64,000 bases of DNA, taken from positions 1,920,536 through 1,984,535 of the forward strand of contig CM035358.1 of NCBI GenBank assembly GCA_020137815.1, read 5' to 3'. Position 1 is the stretch's first letter; each line of letters opens with the position of its first letter. The notes beneath the pieces are model-generated. The model did not search any database, was not told the origin of the DNA, and saw only the letters and a list, made by a program, of their open reading frames with translations. The translations under genes were made by a program, and so were the position numbers. The stretch is from Hormiphora californensis (taxonomy: Eukaryota > Ctenophora > Tentaculata > Cydippida > Pleurobrachiidae). This document shows positions 1-53,635 of this stretch, piece after piece.

Positions 1-86
1 AAAGAAACCGAGATTAACATAGCAATTTGTAACTAAATTATCCCAGCTCAGTTTCTCCCTCCAGACAAATTTTAAATTACTTTCAG

Positions 87-42221
<42,135 letters not shown>

Positions 42222-42870
42222 ACAATTATTATATAATGCACTGAGAATCAATACGGGGTCTGGTGTCGCCAGATCACAGGCCACAAGACATAGAGCCATT
42301 CATGAACCTATACTATATGTATAGGTCCTATAGTATAGGTTCATGAATGGCTCTATACTTCATGATAGCTCTATACTGGCTATCTCATTTGTTAAGATGT
42401 CTTTTGCTTTGATTTTTTACAAAAAGGGACAATTTTGTCATTCAACTGGTGAGTGCATTTGTTTTTAATCACACAAAATGTTTATATTCATTCTCATTTC
42501 TAATTTGTCGCCTGATGATTCGTTTCCCGTAAGGGTTTCGATGAAACAATTGTAGCGTACCAAATACGTAGTTGTTTTACTTCGTTGTGTTCTTTTGTTT
42601 ACCAAGTTTTTCTAAGCCTACTTTTATTTACTGTTACTAGTGGACCCAGGCCATTTTACGGATGGCCTAAAACTGATCGTTTTTCATATCTCTCAGTCTA
42701 GGGTACAGATTAGGAAGAGAGAAGCAGAGAGAGAAGAGAGAGATAGACATAGAGGAGAGAGAAGCTCAGAGAGCTCTCTCTCTTCTTTCTCTTCTCTAGC
42801 TCTCTCTCTCTCTAGTCTCGAAGCTCTCTACTCCTCTCTCTCTCTATCTTCTCTCATCTCTCTCCTTCTA

Positions 42871-42902
<32 letters not shown>

Positions 42903-44430
42903 CTCTCTGAGATGTGGGATCTGATACTCACTGGGATGATCTGATCGTCACTGGGGTGATCTGATCATGGGTGGGGTGATCTGATCCTCTATGGGATGAT
43001 TTGATCTTGGGTGGGGGATCTGATCCTCAGTGGGGTGATCTGATCATGCATGTGGGGTGATGTGATCTGAACTCATGCATGTGGGGTGATGTGATCTGAA
43101 CTCACCCCAGCTCTTAGCATGCTACTTGTTACGTGATCTGATCTTGATGACGACGATTTAGGGACCACCAAACATGCATGGGTGGCCGTGGGATCAAGTT
43201 TCGGGTGTTTTTGCATTATATAGTAAGATAATTTTTGTTGTTTGATTGTTAATTTTTGTTGTTTGATTGTTTTAATCAACAACCTCGTTTGATTTCGTAT
43301 TTTCTGACAGTGGCACGGTAGCCCTCACTAAAGTTTGTAAATCATACTATTATTAAAGCAAATAGGGAAATGATGGGTGATGGTTTTTTTACCAAATATG
43401 GCACAACATTCCTGGAAATGACCCTGGCAACCTGCCAGCTTGAGCCTTAAACTGCACGTGCATCCTTGATTCATCTCTCTGCCGGTTGTGTGATTGATCG
43501 TTTGCTCGATTTGATCTGTTCACCCCCTGTTCACCACGTTTCGTGAACATGACTACTCAACTTCAACACAATCGCCAGCGAGTTTGGAGGAGCCATATGT
43601 CCCAAACTGGCGCTGACGCCTATAGACTACGTGATAGAATCCTACAAAAGAGGGGATTATTATTCAAAAAATGTTGTCAACACACGTAATAACAAAGTAT
43701 CAATGGCACTAATAAGAAATGGCAGTAATACGTGAAAGTATTTTGCATTTATGTGCTCCTTCATAAAATACTTCAGGACCTGGCAAAAGAGGACCCGTGG
43801 TTTTTCTGTCGAAGGAATCGCTGTGGTTAATTTACCTGATAAATTTACTGATTTTAAAAACTTCAAATGATACTACACTATTTGCTTAGTTTACTGTATG
43901 ACCATTGACCATCCCCGACATATTCGCCCGTAGGGCGAGCGGGCTTACTAGTTGTAATAATACGGACTGTATGGCGGCGCGATCCCTTTTATGCGCGGCG
44001 TTGTATTTGCGCGTGACAAAACGCCAAGGTCAAAACATGCCCAAATGGAGCCCGTGAAACGTTGGTTTGAATGTTTTCAGGCATCCTCTGCATTCTGTAA
44101 TTTGTACATGGCCTGAACATTGGCCAATTGGTACTCACACTACCAATGCCAACTTTCCCACGGTCAGTGTAGGAAAGTTCGCACGGTGTGATGTTCGCGC
44201 ACAGAACCCTCTTGATGGAGGTCCGCGCCTTCCAACACAAGACAAAACAAACACTGAGCTGCCAACTTGGATGCAAAATGCAAATGAATTTTGTTGCAAA
44301 GATGCACAACGAATAACGAATTATCTAATAAATATCTTAAGTACAAAGGTAGGGTATAAATTAATCAAATTTTAACAAGTAAAAGAACCCAAACATCTAC
44401 CTGGTAAAGAACATATTATTCCAACTAAAA
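42222..44430. other. Convergent intergenic region, repeats and no supported gene
   Basis: Between the RNF213-like stop and the aminotransferase stop. 42,290-42,360 is a hairpin (agccattcatgaacctatac and complement). 42,715-42,910 is a (CT)n-rich tract, and 42,910-43,140 has loose repeats of ggggtgatctgatc. A 102-codon + frame at 44,067-44,375 (CTWPEHWPIG...) is open, but I do not recognise it and see no splice or family evidence for it. Confidence 0.6.
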
Positions 44431-47400
44431 CTATTTTCTCAGTCCACGTATAATGTCCCCTCCCGCCTTCAATGTTTCTGAGCTCTTGGCAAAACACAGC
44501 CGAACGTACTTGTCAGATAGCTCTTTGTTAAGATTGAAGAACGGAGAGAGGGGTATGGTAGCTAACTTGTGGTGCTCCATTAGATACTTGCTGCACTGCA
44601 CATCATACATCTCCTGGGAAAAGGATTTGAGACTTTACAACACAATTTGAATTCTGAAGAAGACCGGAATGTTTTTCCCTACATGTCTACCGGTATATCA
44701 CCATCATACTAACCATACGCCTCATAAACTTAGGCCACACCACTCCAATCCCTTTGGATTGTGTGAACCTATGTGTGAAATAATTACCTCAGACGTGTCG
44801 AACTCCAGCCCGAGAGGTGTGGTATCAAGCATCATAAAATAACCACCGTAAGGTTTAACAAATGGTAGACCGGCATCTATCGCTGCCTCACTCAGAATCT
44901 CAGACCCCTCTTGCATTATCTGTGGGAGGGAAGGGAACTAAAGAAACTAATTGGGGGGAGAGCCGAGAGGAGGAACTTGAAACTTTGAACCGTATAAGTT
45001 TTTAGAAGTAGCAACACTGAGAAGAAGTGGTTCCGAAATAAACAGAAGACCCCATACCTTTGGAAGTTGGGTGTAGTAAGCTGCCTCTGTTCCCTTTAGT
45101 TCCACTTCTCTCTCGATACACCGGGCCACAACATCTGAATATAAGATAAGGAGTGAAACATTTCGAGAGAAGGGGTGCTCTCTTAGGTGGGGCAGTAACT
45201 TTTGGGTAGACTAGACTAGTCTACCCAAAAGTTACTCCCCCCCACTGTAACGGTTTAAAAAGAACTGTCAGATAATATCTAACACAAAATGACCCCTGAT
45301 TCAGCTCTGAAGTCTGAGGGGTAATTTCGTTACCACAAAACTACAAACTACATCTAAAACATGTGTAAGTTTATACTAACCCTGTGTAATGGTTGGTGCA
45401 CTATACACCTGTGTAATGGTTGGTGCACTATATACTAACCCTGTGTAATGGTTGGTGCACTATACACCTGTGTAATGGTTGGTGCACTATATACTAACCC
45501 TGTGTAATGGTTGGTGCACTATACACGACTGTTTGGTGCATGGCCTGTACTCTCTTTATCAGCTCCTCAGGCCCAACTGCCCACCCTAACTTGTATCCAG
45601 TCATAGAGAAGCTCTTGCCAGCACTTCCTGAGAGAGAGGGATGGAAATGTGAAAGAAATGTTGTTCGATCAGATGGCATGGTTCCGACTACGTATTTATT
45701 GAAGGAGACAATATGTATACAATGGTATGGATTGAAAAGAGATGTTGTCAGTAGGTGCAAAGTTAAATATATTTGACTGTATGACGCATAAATAACACAT
45801 AAATATTACACATGAATATGACACATACCAATGGTGATGGTCCTATCCCATGCACCGGGTATGTTTGCAATACGAACGTGCTCCTCGCCCGGAAATACAC
45901 ACCTCTCATAAACCTGGATAGTGGAGAACTGTGTTAGAACATGTTAGACATGTTAGAATGACATGTTAGAATTACGTCTTAGAAAGATCGTTTGTATATT
46001 GGAAAGACAGGTAACTTAGGTAAAATAGACATTTTTTAGACAGGGACACTGTATAGTGTATACAACCCCCTCTGAAATCTACAACCCCGACTCCCTCAAT
46101 AAATCAGGGGACCAACTGTTAAATACCTCGTCACTGATGATTAGAGCGTTGTGTTTCTCACAAGTCCGTGCTATGAACTCCATCTCTTCCTCCGTGAATA
46201 ACTTTCCTGGAAATTATTATTATTAGTTGGAATTTATTGAAATCACACCAAGCAGACGGAGCTATCTATAAGCTCTATAAGCTCTCTATATAATTGTTCA
46301 GATATGAGTTGAGAAGAGGCTCTAAGCGATGCACGTCTGGCTCAACGTTTCCTCGCTGCTTTGTGAGTTGTCATTGTCAGAAACTCTCTCGCCTGGCTCT
46401 CACTTGCTCCCTTTCTCTATAATATATTGCTATATTCTTGTTGTGCAGTGTTCTAACCCTCCCTTTACACAGTCTAGCTAGGCAAGCTACAACTTGGCAA
46501 AATAAGAGTTGTTTCTCTCCATACAGAGCGAGAACTCTTATTTCCTCAATAGACAGAAAAGCTAAAGATAGAAAGATAGAGAGCAAGACATTTATTTTCC
46601 TAGATGTGTTTAGCTTTGCCGGTCTTCAAGGTGGGAGGATAAACCCCACTCGTATATATTAGACCAGTCATATGATGTCGGTTTTGGACCAAAAAAAAAC
46701 ATTATTGATCTAAATGTGATTCTACTTCTAGGGCACTCCAATAGGTCCCTAGAACCACCAAAAAAATTTGTCACTCTTCATCAAATGAATAAATTGGGTT
46801 TTTGGGCCACGCGCTTTAACCTGTATTTTTAGTCATGTGGTTAAAACTATAAACCATCTTAGGAAACGAGTAGAGAAGAAACTAAGGGCACTAAAGCGTA
46901 TAGCGTCCTCGCATTAGTGGGGGTAGGTGCTGGAATTAAGTCTCTATCTCATCTGGTTAATTAGATAATTGGATAATTGGGTATGCGCATAACCGTTTTT
47001 TGGCTATATGGCTATAGCCACTTAGGAATGGTTTAGAGACTTTTCACTGGTGCCATTTTGTAGGCAATGGCCAAGTTATGGGGGGTCGACGTCGGACTTT
47101 TAAGCTCTATCTCCAACCGTTTAGCCGTTATTTCGATTCAAAGGTGCTGGAAATGAGCAAAAAACGGTAAAAAGCCTGATTTTTGCTCATTTTCAGCACC
47201 TTTGAATCGAAATAACGGCTAAACGGTTGGAGATAGAGCTTAAAAGTCCGACGTCGACCCCCCATAACTTGGCCATTGCCTACAAAATGGCACCAGTGAA
47301 AAGTCTCTAAACCATTTCTAAGTGGCTATAGCCATATAGCCAAAAAACGGTTATGCGCATACCTAATTATCCAATTATCTAATTAACCAAATGAGATAGA

Positions 47401-50400
47401 GACTTAATTCCGGCACCTACCCCCACTAATGCGAGGACGCTACACACTTTAGTGCCCTTAATTTCTTCTCTACTCGTTTCCTAAGATGGTTTATAGTTTT
47501 AACCACATGACTGAAAATACAGGTAAAAGGGCGTGGCGCAAAAACCCAATTTATTCATTTAGTGAAGAGTGACAAATTTTTTTGGTGGTTCTAGGGACCT
47601 ATTGGAGTGCCCTAGAAGTGGAATCACATTTAGATCAATTATGTTCCCTATCATGCATCATATGACTGGTCTATATAGTCTTTATGTGTTTATTTGAATT
47701 AAAAAATCAAAGTAATGCGACCTGGATTTACCTTGTATTGTTCATACAGCACAACATTTACCGATAGGATTGTGAGGGGTATTAACCATACAAATCTTAG
47801 TTTTATCCGTGAATGCAGCCTCAAATTCCGCTTTATCAAGAGCCCAATTGTTTCCATCCGATGGGTTATCACCAGGTCGGAGGGGCACAAAGACGGGTTT
47901 ACCCCCACATACCTCCACCACCACAGAGTAGCTGTCGAAGTGAGGCTCTATCAGGACCACCTGGGGGATACATGTGGATTATTTAAAATATAAATTATAA
48001 GTAAGATTAGAAATATAAACGAGTAGAAAAGTAAATGGACGAGATCGCATACAAGGAAATCAAATCATTATTCCATCTACATCATCCCTGCTAATATTGG
48101 AGTAGACAACATTAAATTCAAGATCCCATATAATGACCCACATGTTGCCACATGGAAATTAGCTCTCCAGGGGCCCGGAGTTGTTTAGTAAGGGGTACTC
48201 TACCCCTTACTCAACAAGTGGAGAGAGATCGAGAGATTGGCGCCTTGTTAGGTAAGCACAGAAAAGATCTGCTCCTGCCTAACGAATGAAAGAAATAAAA
48301 CACGAACCCACTCTGAATTTGCCTTGTTCGACCCTCCCTCCCCGCGCCCCGTTTGAACAAAACAACTCTGAATATGATTTGGAAAGGGAGAAAGAGACTA
48401 ATAAATAATGCAAGAGGTACTTATTTAGTATAAAGAACAAAGAGCTGCCTTTGTGGCCAGGTACTCGAAGTAGAAGTTAAGAGCTATTACTTAGTTCAAT
48501 CGCAGTAGCTTTTCTCTCCCTCATCTCCATTTCTTTCTCTCGTGCAGTGCCAGATTTGCAACCACCCTCCTTCGCTCCCTTAGCAAACGCGAAACTGTGC
48601 CCTCTTTTTAGTTAGAAAAACATGAGCCAGTGCCCAGTTATCATTATTTAGTATGTTAAATTGTAGACAGTTAGCTGCTTGGTCAATTGACATATTATAT
48701 GTCAATTGACCAAGCAGCAACTGATATATTGCTACCTATAATGTGAGACTCTAAAGAAAGCTCTTTTCTAGAAATGTCGTGTTTCCTTCTTCTTCTGGTT
48801 TTCTTTCAACTGAACGTCGTCCAATCGGAAGGTAGGTAATGTGCATTAATAATCTGTTTTAAGTATTAAGTTAAACCTTGGAGTGGGGGCCACTGTTGGA
48901 CCTCCGAACTGGTCTCGCGTGTGGGGGGGGGGGGGGTATTAAGTTAAAGTTAATTAAGTTGTTATCATATAAATTATTTCAGAATGGACTGCCGTTCAAC
49001 GTGGCAAGTATATTGAGTTTGATCTTGAGGGAAATGATCTCAAAATTAAGGCAAATGCCACATACGGTAGCGAGAAGAAAATTTACATCGTCCCCTATAC
49101 GGCAGATGAAGCTATGATCACCCAACTTGTCATAGCATACCGGACATCTGGTTTGGGTTATGCCGTTGGTTCTTGCACGGTTATGAATCCCGTGTTTTCA
49201 AATCAACCAACACTCCAAGATGGGTTAGATTTGTGGACAATCACAAAATCTTCGACACACGTCGGCTTTTGGTATTTCTCAACTCTGCTGCTGGAGTTCG
49301 CCTTCGCGGATGGCCAATCGCAGTGCTCGGGGCAAGTAGGAGGTGACATTGTTGATAAGATTATGTTTTCAACCGGCGGAGACACAGCGAGTGTTTCCTA
49401 CTATTGTTATGATTGTACTACTCCAACAATAGGTATATCTCATAAAATAACCATGCTTCAAGGATCATTAAAATAGGTTAAAATAAGGCGAGAAGGTTAA
49501 AAAGAATAGAGTTTCCACACCTGGCGTTTTTCAACATCGTTTGCCCAACCAAATGACTTCACCAGGGTTTAGGCCATACAAAATGGAAGGGGAATTTCAA
49601 GCCCCATCGAATGGCGAAGGTTTGAAGTCTTTATTTTATCAGGAACAGGAGTTATGAGCCAAAACGTGAAAAGTCGATCTTGAAAAGCTTTTTCTTGCGT
49701 GTTTTTTGAAAAACGAAATTGGTGTGGTGCACATTTTTTTGCGCATACCACGCTAGTATCTCCCACTAAGATGGACACGACAAAATGCACCCGCGCGCAA
49801 ACGGCCTGGGAGAAAAACGGTGCCAATCCTTGGCCCGATATCAATCCAAACCACACCACTTCAGGACCGGTACCCAACTCCCGTTTTGGCGTTCATAAAA
49901 TGTTCATTCGGGCGAAAAAAAAAAGAATTTTCATCCAGAGGGCTGAAACTCCGGATTCCTCGAATGAGTAACCATACAAATATTGTGACAAAATATCAGA
50001 GTGATTGAAATTAAATTTCTAGGAGAAAAGAAGGCCAACGTACCCTTAGTTTTTTTGGGCGGTGCAGTACCTAGAGAAAATTGGAGGGGGGGAAGATAAT
50101 GTAAAACAGACAGAATGGATTAGGCCAGATTATTGTGCATGTAATTGCATGGCGCTACGAGGACAATAACCCGAGAGAGGGAGGGGAATCGGGATGATGG
50201 AGCACCACAAATAGCATTCTTTTCTTATGGAGACCAGTCACCAGTGTTTTTCTTGTTCTTCTCTCCTTATTATTAACTCGCTATTCCATCTTTAGCAATG
50301 TTTAATATAGCTCTAGTGTTGGCCGCCCTACTGAGCCCTACCGCAGGGACCACATCTCAACTAGAGGTCACCTCCGTGTCTGCTAAAACGCTAGACTACA

Positions 50401-53175
50401 ACCCGAGTTACAGCCCTGAGAAGATCCTGGATGGGGACCCGGATACTTTCTACCACTCTGCAGACTCTAAACACTTTACTGAGCAGTGGTTGTGGTTGGA
50501 GTTAACCCGTCCTGGTTATGTTTATCAAGTTGCTATTAATAACAGGTAAACACCCATGAAGTGACCTGCTTGTGGTAGTTTGGTTGATGGGTTAAAGTGA
50601 GAGTGGACCGAATCAGAATTGGACAATTTTGTTGTAGGTGGTAGAGATTAGCTTTCTGAGCATTTTGCGTTTTTGCCGCTCAAAATCGACCCACCCATCA
50701 CTGAGATATTTTTGTTATGTTGGGAGAATTCCTGCTACATCAATATTTATCAAACAGGATAGAAACAATCCTTGTGTTTTACTAACACATTCTTTAAATT
50801 TTCAATATGCTAACTTGCATTGTTCTGCTTCTGTGCATGGACATGTCAACCTCACTGCTAATAGTTAGTAAGTGTTAGTAAAACACGATGATTGTTTATA
50901 TTCTGTTTTATACATACTGATTAAACAGGAGTTCTCCCAACATAACAAAAATATCTCAGTGATGGATGGCTCGATTTTGATCGGCAAAAACGCAAAATGC
51001 TCAGAGAGCTAATCTCTACTACCTACAACAAACTTGTCCAATTCTGATTCGGTCCACTCTCACTTTAAAGTCGGATTTTTTGAAACTGTCACCCCAAAAT
51101 GACGCGCATGTGAAATTTATCAATTTTGACGCGCACACCACACGTTAACATGTGATGTGACGCGCAAAAACATTCCGCGCACGAAAAGAGGGGTGACAGT
51201 TTCAAAAAATCCGACTTTAGCTTAAATTCGCCTTCACAATATAATAATTTCAGGTTGGAAAACCAGAATAGAAATGCCAGTGACACTATTTACAAGGCCA
51301 TGCGAGATAGAATAATCGGCACCAAGGTTGTTCTAATTGGTTACCATGACAACACCACGTGTGGCTGGATAAACCAGACACAAGAGGACGCACGATCAGT
51401 TCAGGACCAGACTTATTCTCTAATGTGTGGTGGGTGGGAGACTATAACAAGAGCGATATGGTTGCTAGACCGATCACCGGAGGGTGGTTTTGATGGATCT
51501 ATTGTTATTATGAATATCGCAGGAGTAACTGTAACCCGTAAGTATTCTGGGAGGTTTATGGTGACCTACTGACCCGTAAGTATTCTGGGAGGTTCATGGT
51601 GACCTACTGACCCGTAAGTATTCTGGGAGGTTCAAGGTGACCTACTAACCCGTAAGTATTCTGGGAGGTTCGTGGTGACCTACTGACCCGTAAGTATTCT
51701 GGGAGGTTCATGGTGACCTACTGACCCGTAAGTATTCTGGGAGGTTGGGCATGCAGGTATGGGGAAGGGGCACTTTTTAGTTTGTGACCCACATTTAGTG
51801 AGATAGTTCCAAGTTTTAAACGCAGAACACACAGGGTCTGTTGTTTAATTCCGGAAATCTCTCTAAATATGTACAATCTCAAAAAAAGTGGTCCTGAGGT
51901 TAAAAATTCCGACAAAAGTTGAAAAAACGCCACTTTGAAAATAGGCTGTAGCAAAAATATGAATTCGACTTTAGGGCTAAAATTGCATATTTGAGGTCCA
52001 TTTTGTATGGCCTAAACCCTGGTGAAGTCATTTGGTTGGGCAAACTATGTTGAAAAACGCCAGGTGTACCCTTAAAATACTGTTTTTTATGACCTAGATA
52101 TCTGATTACCCCCCCGCCCCCCCCCCCCCCCTTTAGTACCCCCGAAAGAGCCTAACAGTGCTGCTTGTAGTCAAATTACCGTAATGAAAATACAGTAAGG
52201 AGACGCGCACGGTGCATAACGCGCGGCAAAAAGTTCATGTGTCAGCACGTACTAGCACCCTGATTGGTCACGGTTGCACGTCGTCTTACTATATCTTCCG
52301 TTTTCCATTACCGTTTTCCCACTACAAGCGACCGTGTAAAGATAAAAATGTTTCACGCGACCCACGACGGCAGAATAAAGGTTAGAACAAATCAATTATC
52401 AAGACCTCTCTCACCACGCCCCTAGTAAAAGGAGGGTATTAGAACAAATCAAGAAATGTAATTACCTCATCGCCGGGATTAATGAAAGCGGTGAGTGAGT
52501 TGTAGAGAGCCTCGTAGGCTCCAACCGCTGTCATTACTTCAGTCATGGCATCAATGTTACGGTTAAAATCGGGGCTGTACATTTTAGAGATGGCAGTTAC
52601 TAGAGGAGGATAACCCTGCCCACGGGTGTACCTGGATCATGCGGCTCATAAACAATTATCCGATACTTATCCCGTTTGAATTATTTGATTTAAATTCTTT
52701 GATTGATGACTAATTTGTAACACGTCTCCGCTCCAGTGAGCAGTTTAGACACGTAATACAAAGTCTGGTGGGCCTGAGTTGGCTAACTAAAAAGTCATAC
52801 CAGTGAGCGAGGGGGAGATCAATCGCCTCTTGCCAGAGCTCCTTGAGAAACTGAGGTGTTGTAAAGTCAGGAAACCCCTGGCCCAGATTTACTGCTTTGT
52901 GTTTTACTGCCAGAGCAGAGTACTCCACCCACAGATTCTTCTCATGACCCTGAAATAAACAAAATAAGTAAATTAGTAGCCCACCAAATGTCTCAGTGTG
53001 AGCTTCAGAAATTGTTAAAATGATATGTTTCAACTTTGTCAGATCTACATCTTTACAATATTTGTTTTACATACTTAGAAAGACTTACAATAATTCGTTT
53101 GTTGGGTGCAATAGAGCTAAGGTATTTTGATGTCTGATCTCTGAGACAACGGCCTCGTAACGCATGCTTTATCAT
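44431..53175 (-). CDS. KYAT: Kynurenine-oxoglutarate transaminase / cysteine-S-conjugate beta-lyase (class I PLP aminotransferase)
   Basis: Ten exons, listed 5' to 3' on the minus strand: 53089-53175, 52801-52949, 52466-52631, 47762-47960, 46127-46206, 45839-45913, 45499-45627, 45058-45134, 44788-44919, 44431-44610. The enzyme transaminates kynurenine to kynurenic acid. Diagnostic blocks are AVNLGQGFPDFTTPQFLKE, TAVGAYEALYNSLTAFINP, NTPHNPIGK and SDEVYERCVFPGEEH. Next come TIGSAGKSFSMTGYKLGWAV, whose SAGK lysine is the PLP Schiff base, and KPYGGYFMMLD, then VRLCFAKSSETL. The first exon, MIKHALRGRCLRDQTSKYLS, is basic and amphipathic, so a mitochondrial presequence is likely, as in KYAT3/GOT2-type forms. 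KYAT1 versus KYAT3 cannot be decided. Introns 3 and 4 hold nested genes and a 1-kb palindrome. Confidence 0.93.
45184..45245. repeat. Short hairpin with G/C-tract ends
   Basis: ggcagtaacttttgggtaga and its complement with a minimal loop ctaga; outer bases gggg and cccccc. Same style as 3,521. Confidence 0.8.
45381..45531 (-). repeat. Repeat of exon end plus donor in the aminotransferase gene
   Basis: The phrase ccctgtgtaatggttggtgc recurs five times, sometimes as cctgtgtaatgg, with actatacac or actatatactaa between. On the minus strand each is the coding end SAPTITQ followed by ggttag or gtgtatag. The true exon uses the most 5' copy (45,499). Confidence 0.9.
46655..47677. mobile_element. Giant near-perfect palindrome (~1.02 kb, arms ~505 bp)
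   Basis: From tagaccagtcatatgatg the sequence runs to a centre at about 47,170 (gagcaaaaa-acggtaaaaagcctga-tttttgctc) and then returns as its complement to catcatatgactggtcta. Arms differ at only a few positions. There is no ORF. It lies in the 46207-47761 intron of the aminotransferase. Confidence 0.92.
48665..48722. repeat. Hairpin upstream of the nested gene
   Basis: gctgcttggtcaattgacat and its complement, centred on attat at about 48,693. It lies about 50 bases before the start codon at 48,774. Confidence 0.8.
48774..49431 (+). CDS. Small secreted protein, unrecognised, nested in an intron of the aminotransferase
   Basis: Exon 1 (48774-48831) encodes MSCFLLLLVFFQLNVVQS, a clear signal peptide, ending gtaggt. 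Exon 2 starts at about 48,982 after ttatttcag and reads EWTAVQRGKYIEFDLEGNDL to YCYDCTTPTI, ending at about 49,431 before gtatat. The mature part has about 150 residues, is Trp/Tyr-rich and has a few Cys, including CSG and YCYDC. A beta-rich extracellular domain is likely, but I do not recognise the family. It may splice on to the exon at 50,298, giving one longer protein, or end in the intron. The donor/acceptor phases allow both. It is on the strand opposite to its host gene. Confidence 0.6.
49512..49588. repeat. Left inverted repeat flanking the lectin-like gene
   Basis: acacctggcgtttttcaaca to ggccatacaaaatgga. Its reverse complement lies at 51,993-52,071. Confidence 0.85.
50298..51572 (+). 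CDS. Secreted F5/8C or fucolectin-like protein, nested in the aminotransferase intron
   Basis: Exon 1 (50298-50546) begins MFNIALVLAALLSPTAG, a signal peptide, followed by YNPSYSPEKILDGDPDTFYH and WLWLELTRPGYVYQVAINNR. Exon 2 starts at 51,255 with LENQNRNASDTIYKAMRDRI, then KVVLIGYHDNTTCGWINQ and SLMCGGWETITRAIWLLDR. The DGDPDTFYHS, WLWLEL and VAINNR blocks fit the discoidin/fucolectin jelly roll that binds sugars in marine invertebrates. The gene either stops at 51,570-51,572 or uses the donor at about 51,540, which is repeated five times. It is flanked by inverted repeats at 49,512 and 51,996, and two MITEs fill its intron. Confidence 0.65.
50592..51066. mobile_element. MITE with ~150-bp inverted ends
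   Basis: Left end aaagtgagagtggaccgaat... to atatttttgttatgttggga; right end is its complement, finishing ggtccactctcacttt. The core, 50,740-50,930, is unrelated on the two sides. It fills the intron of the nested lectin-like gene. Confidence 0.9.
51066..51224. mobile_element. Second hairpin MITE abutting the first
   Basis: aaagtcggattttttgaaac-tgtcacccc and its complement ggggtgacagtttcaaaaaa-tccgacttt. The interior is rich in gacgcgca phrases. It starts where the 50,592 element ends, sharing aaagt. Confidence 0.88.
51539..51750 (+). repeat. 38-bp repeat with five or more splice donors
   Basis: cccgtaagtattctgggagg followed by ttcatggtgacctactga occurs five times, with a partial sixth. The exon ends at the first cgtaagt, so every unit carries a consensus gtaagt donor. 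Confidence 0.93.
51993..52071. repeat. Right inverted repeat flanking the lectin-like gene
   Basis: tccattttgtatggcctaaa to gaaaaacgccaggtgt; the complement of 49,512-49,588 with a few mismatches. The sequences just inside the two repeats do not match each other. Confidence 0.85.
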
Positions 53176-53337
53176 TCTGTCGGAGATTATTATTCGTTGT
53201 GTCGTTATTTTACACTTTATCCGTGCTCCGTACAAATCTAACTATTAATATCTGAGTCTCAATATACCAACTGAATAAGTTGATGTGTTGCCAAGCTGGA
53301 TATATATTGAATCCCAGGATGATAATTTTATTGTAAT

Positions 53338-53514
53338 ACAGTCGGACCCCGATTTAGGGACACCCTCGGGGGAAAGGCTCTTGTCCACTAAATCGGGGTG
53401 TCCACTAAATCGGGGTCAAATAAGGTTAATTTCCTATATCGGGGGAAAAAAATCCTGTCCCTAAATCGGGGTGCCACTAAATCGGGGGCCCCTAAATCGG
53501 GGTCCGACTGTATG
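53338..53514. mobile_element. pogo/Tc-like MITE, complete copy
   Basis: ta-cagtcggaccccgattta to ggtccgactg-ta; both ends intact with TA duplication, interior full of ctaaatcgggg repeats. It lies between the aminotransferase and SNAPC3 (divergent 5' and 3' ends). Confidence 0.85.
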
Positions 53515-53635
53515 TATAATTTCTCAATTGCTCATACCACACCGTTTAGGAAATCGGATTAAAAACAGCTCTTATGTGTTTCTGAAAGAATTAAAAAAAT
53601 TAAATAAATACAAGAATAAAATTAAGTCCCGTCTT

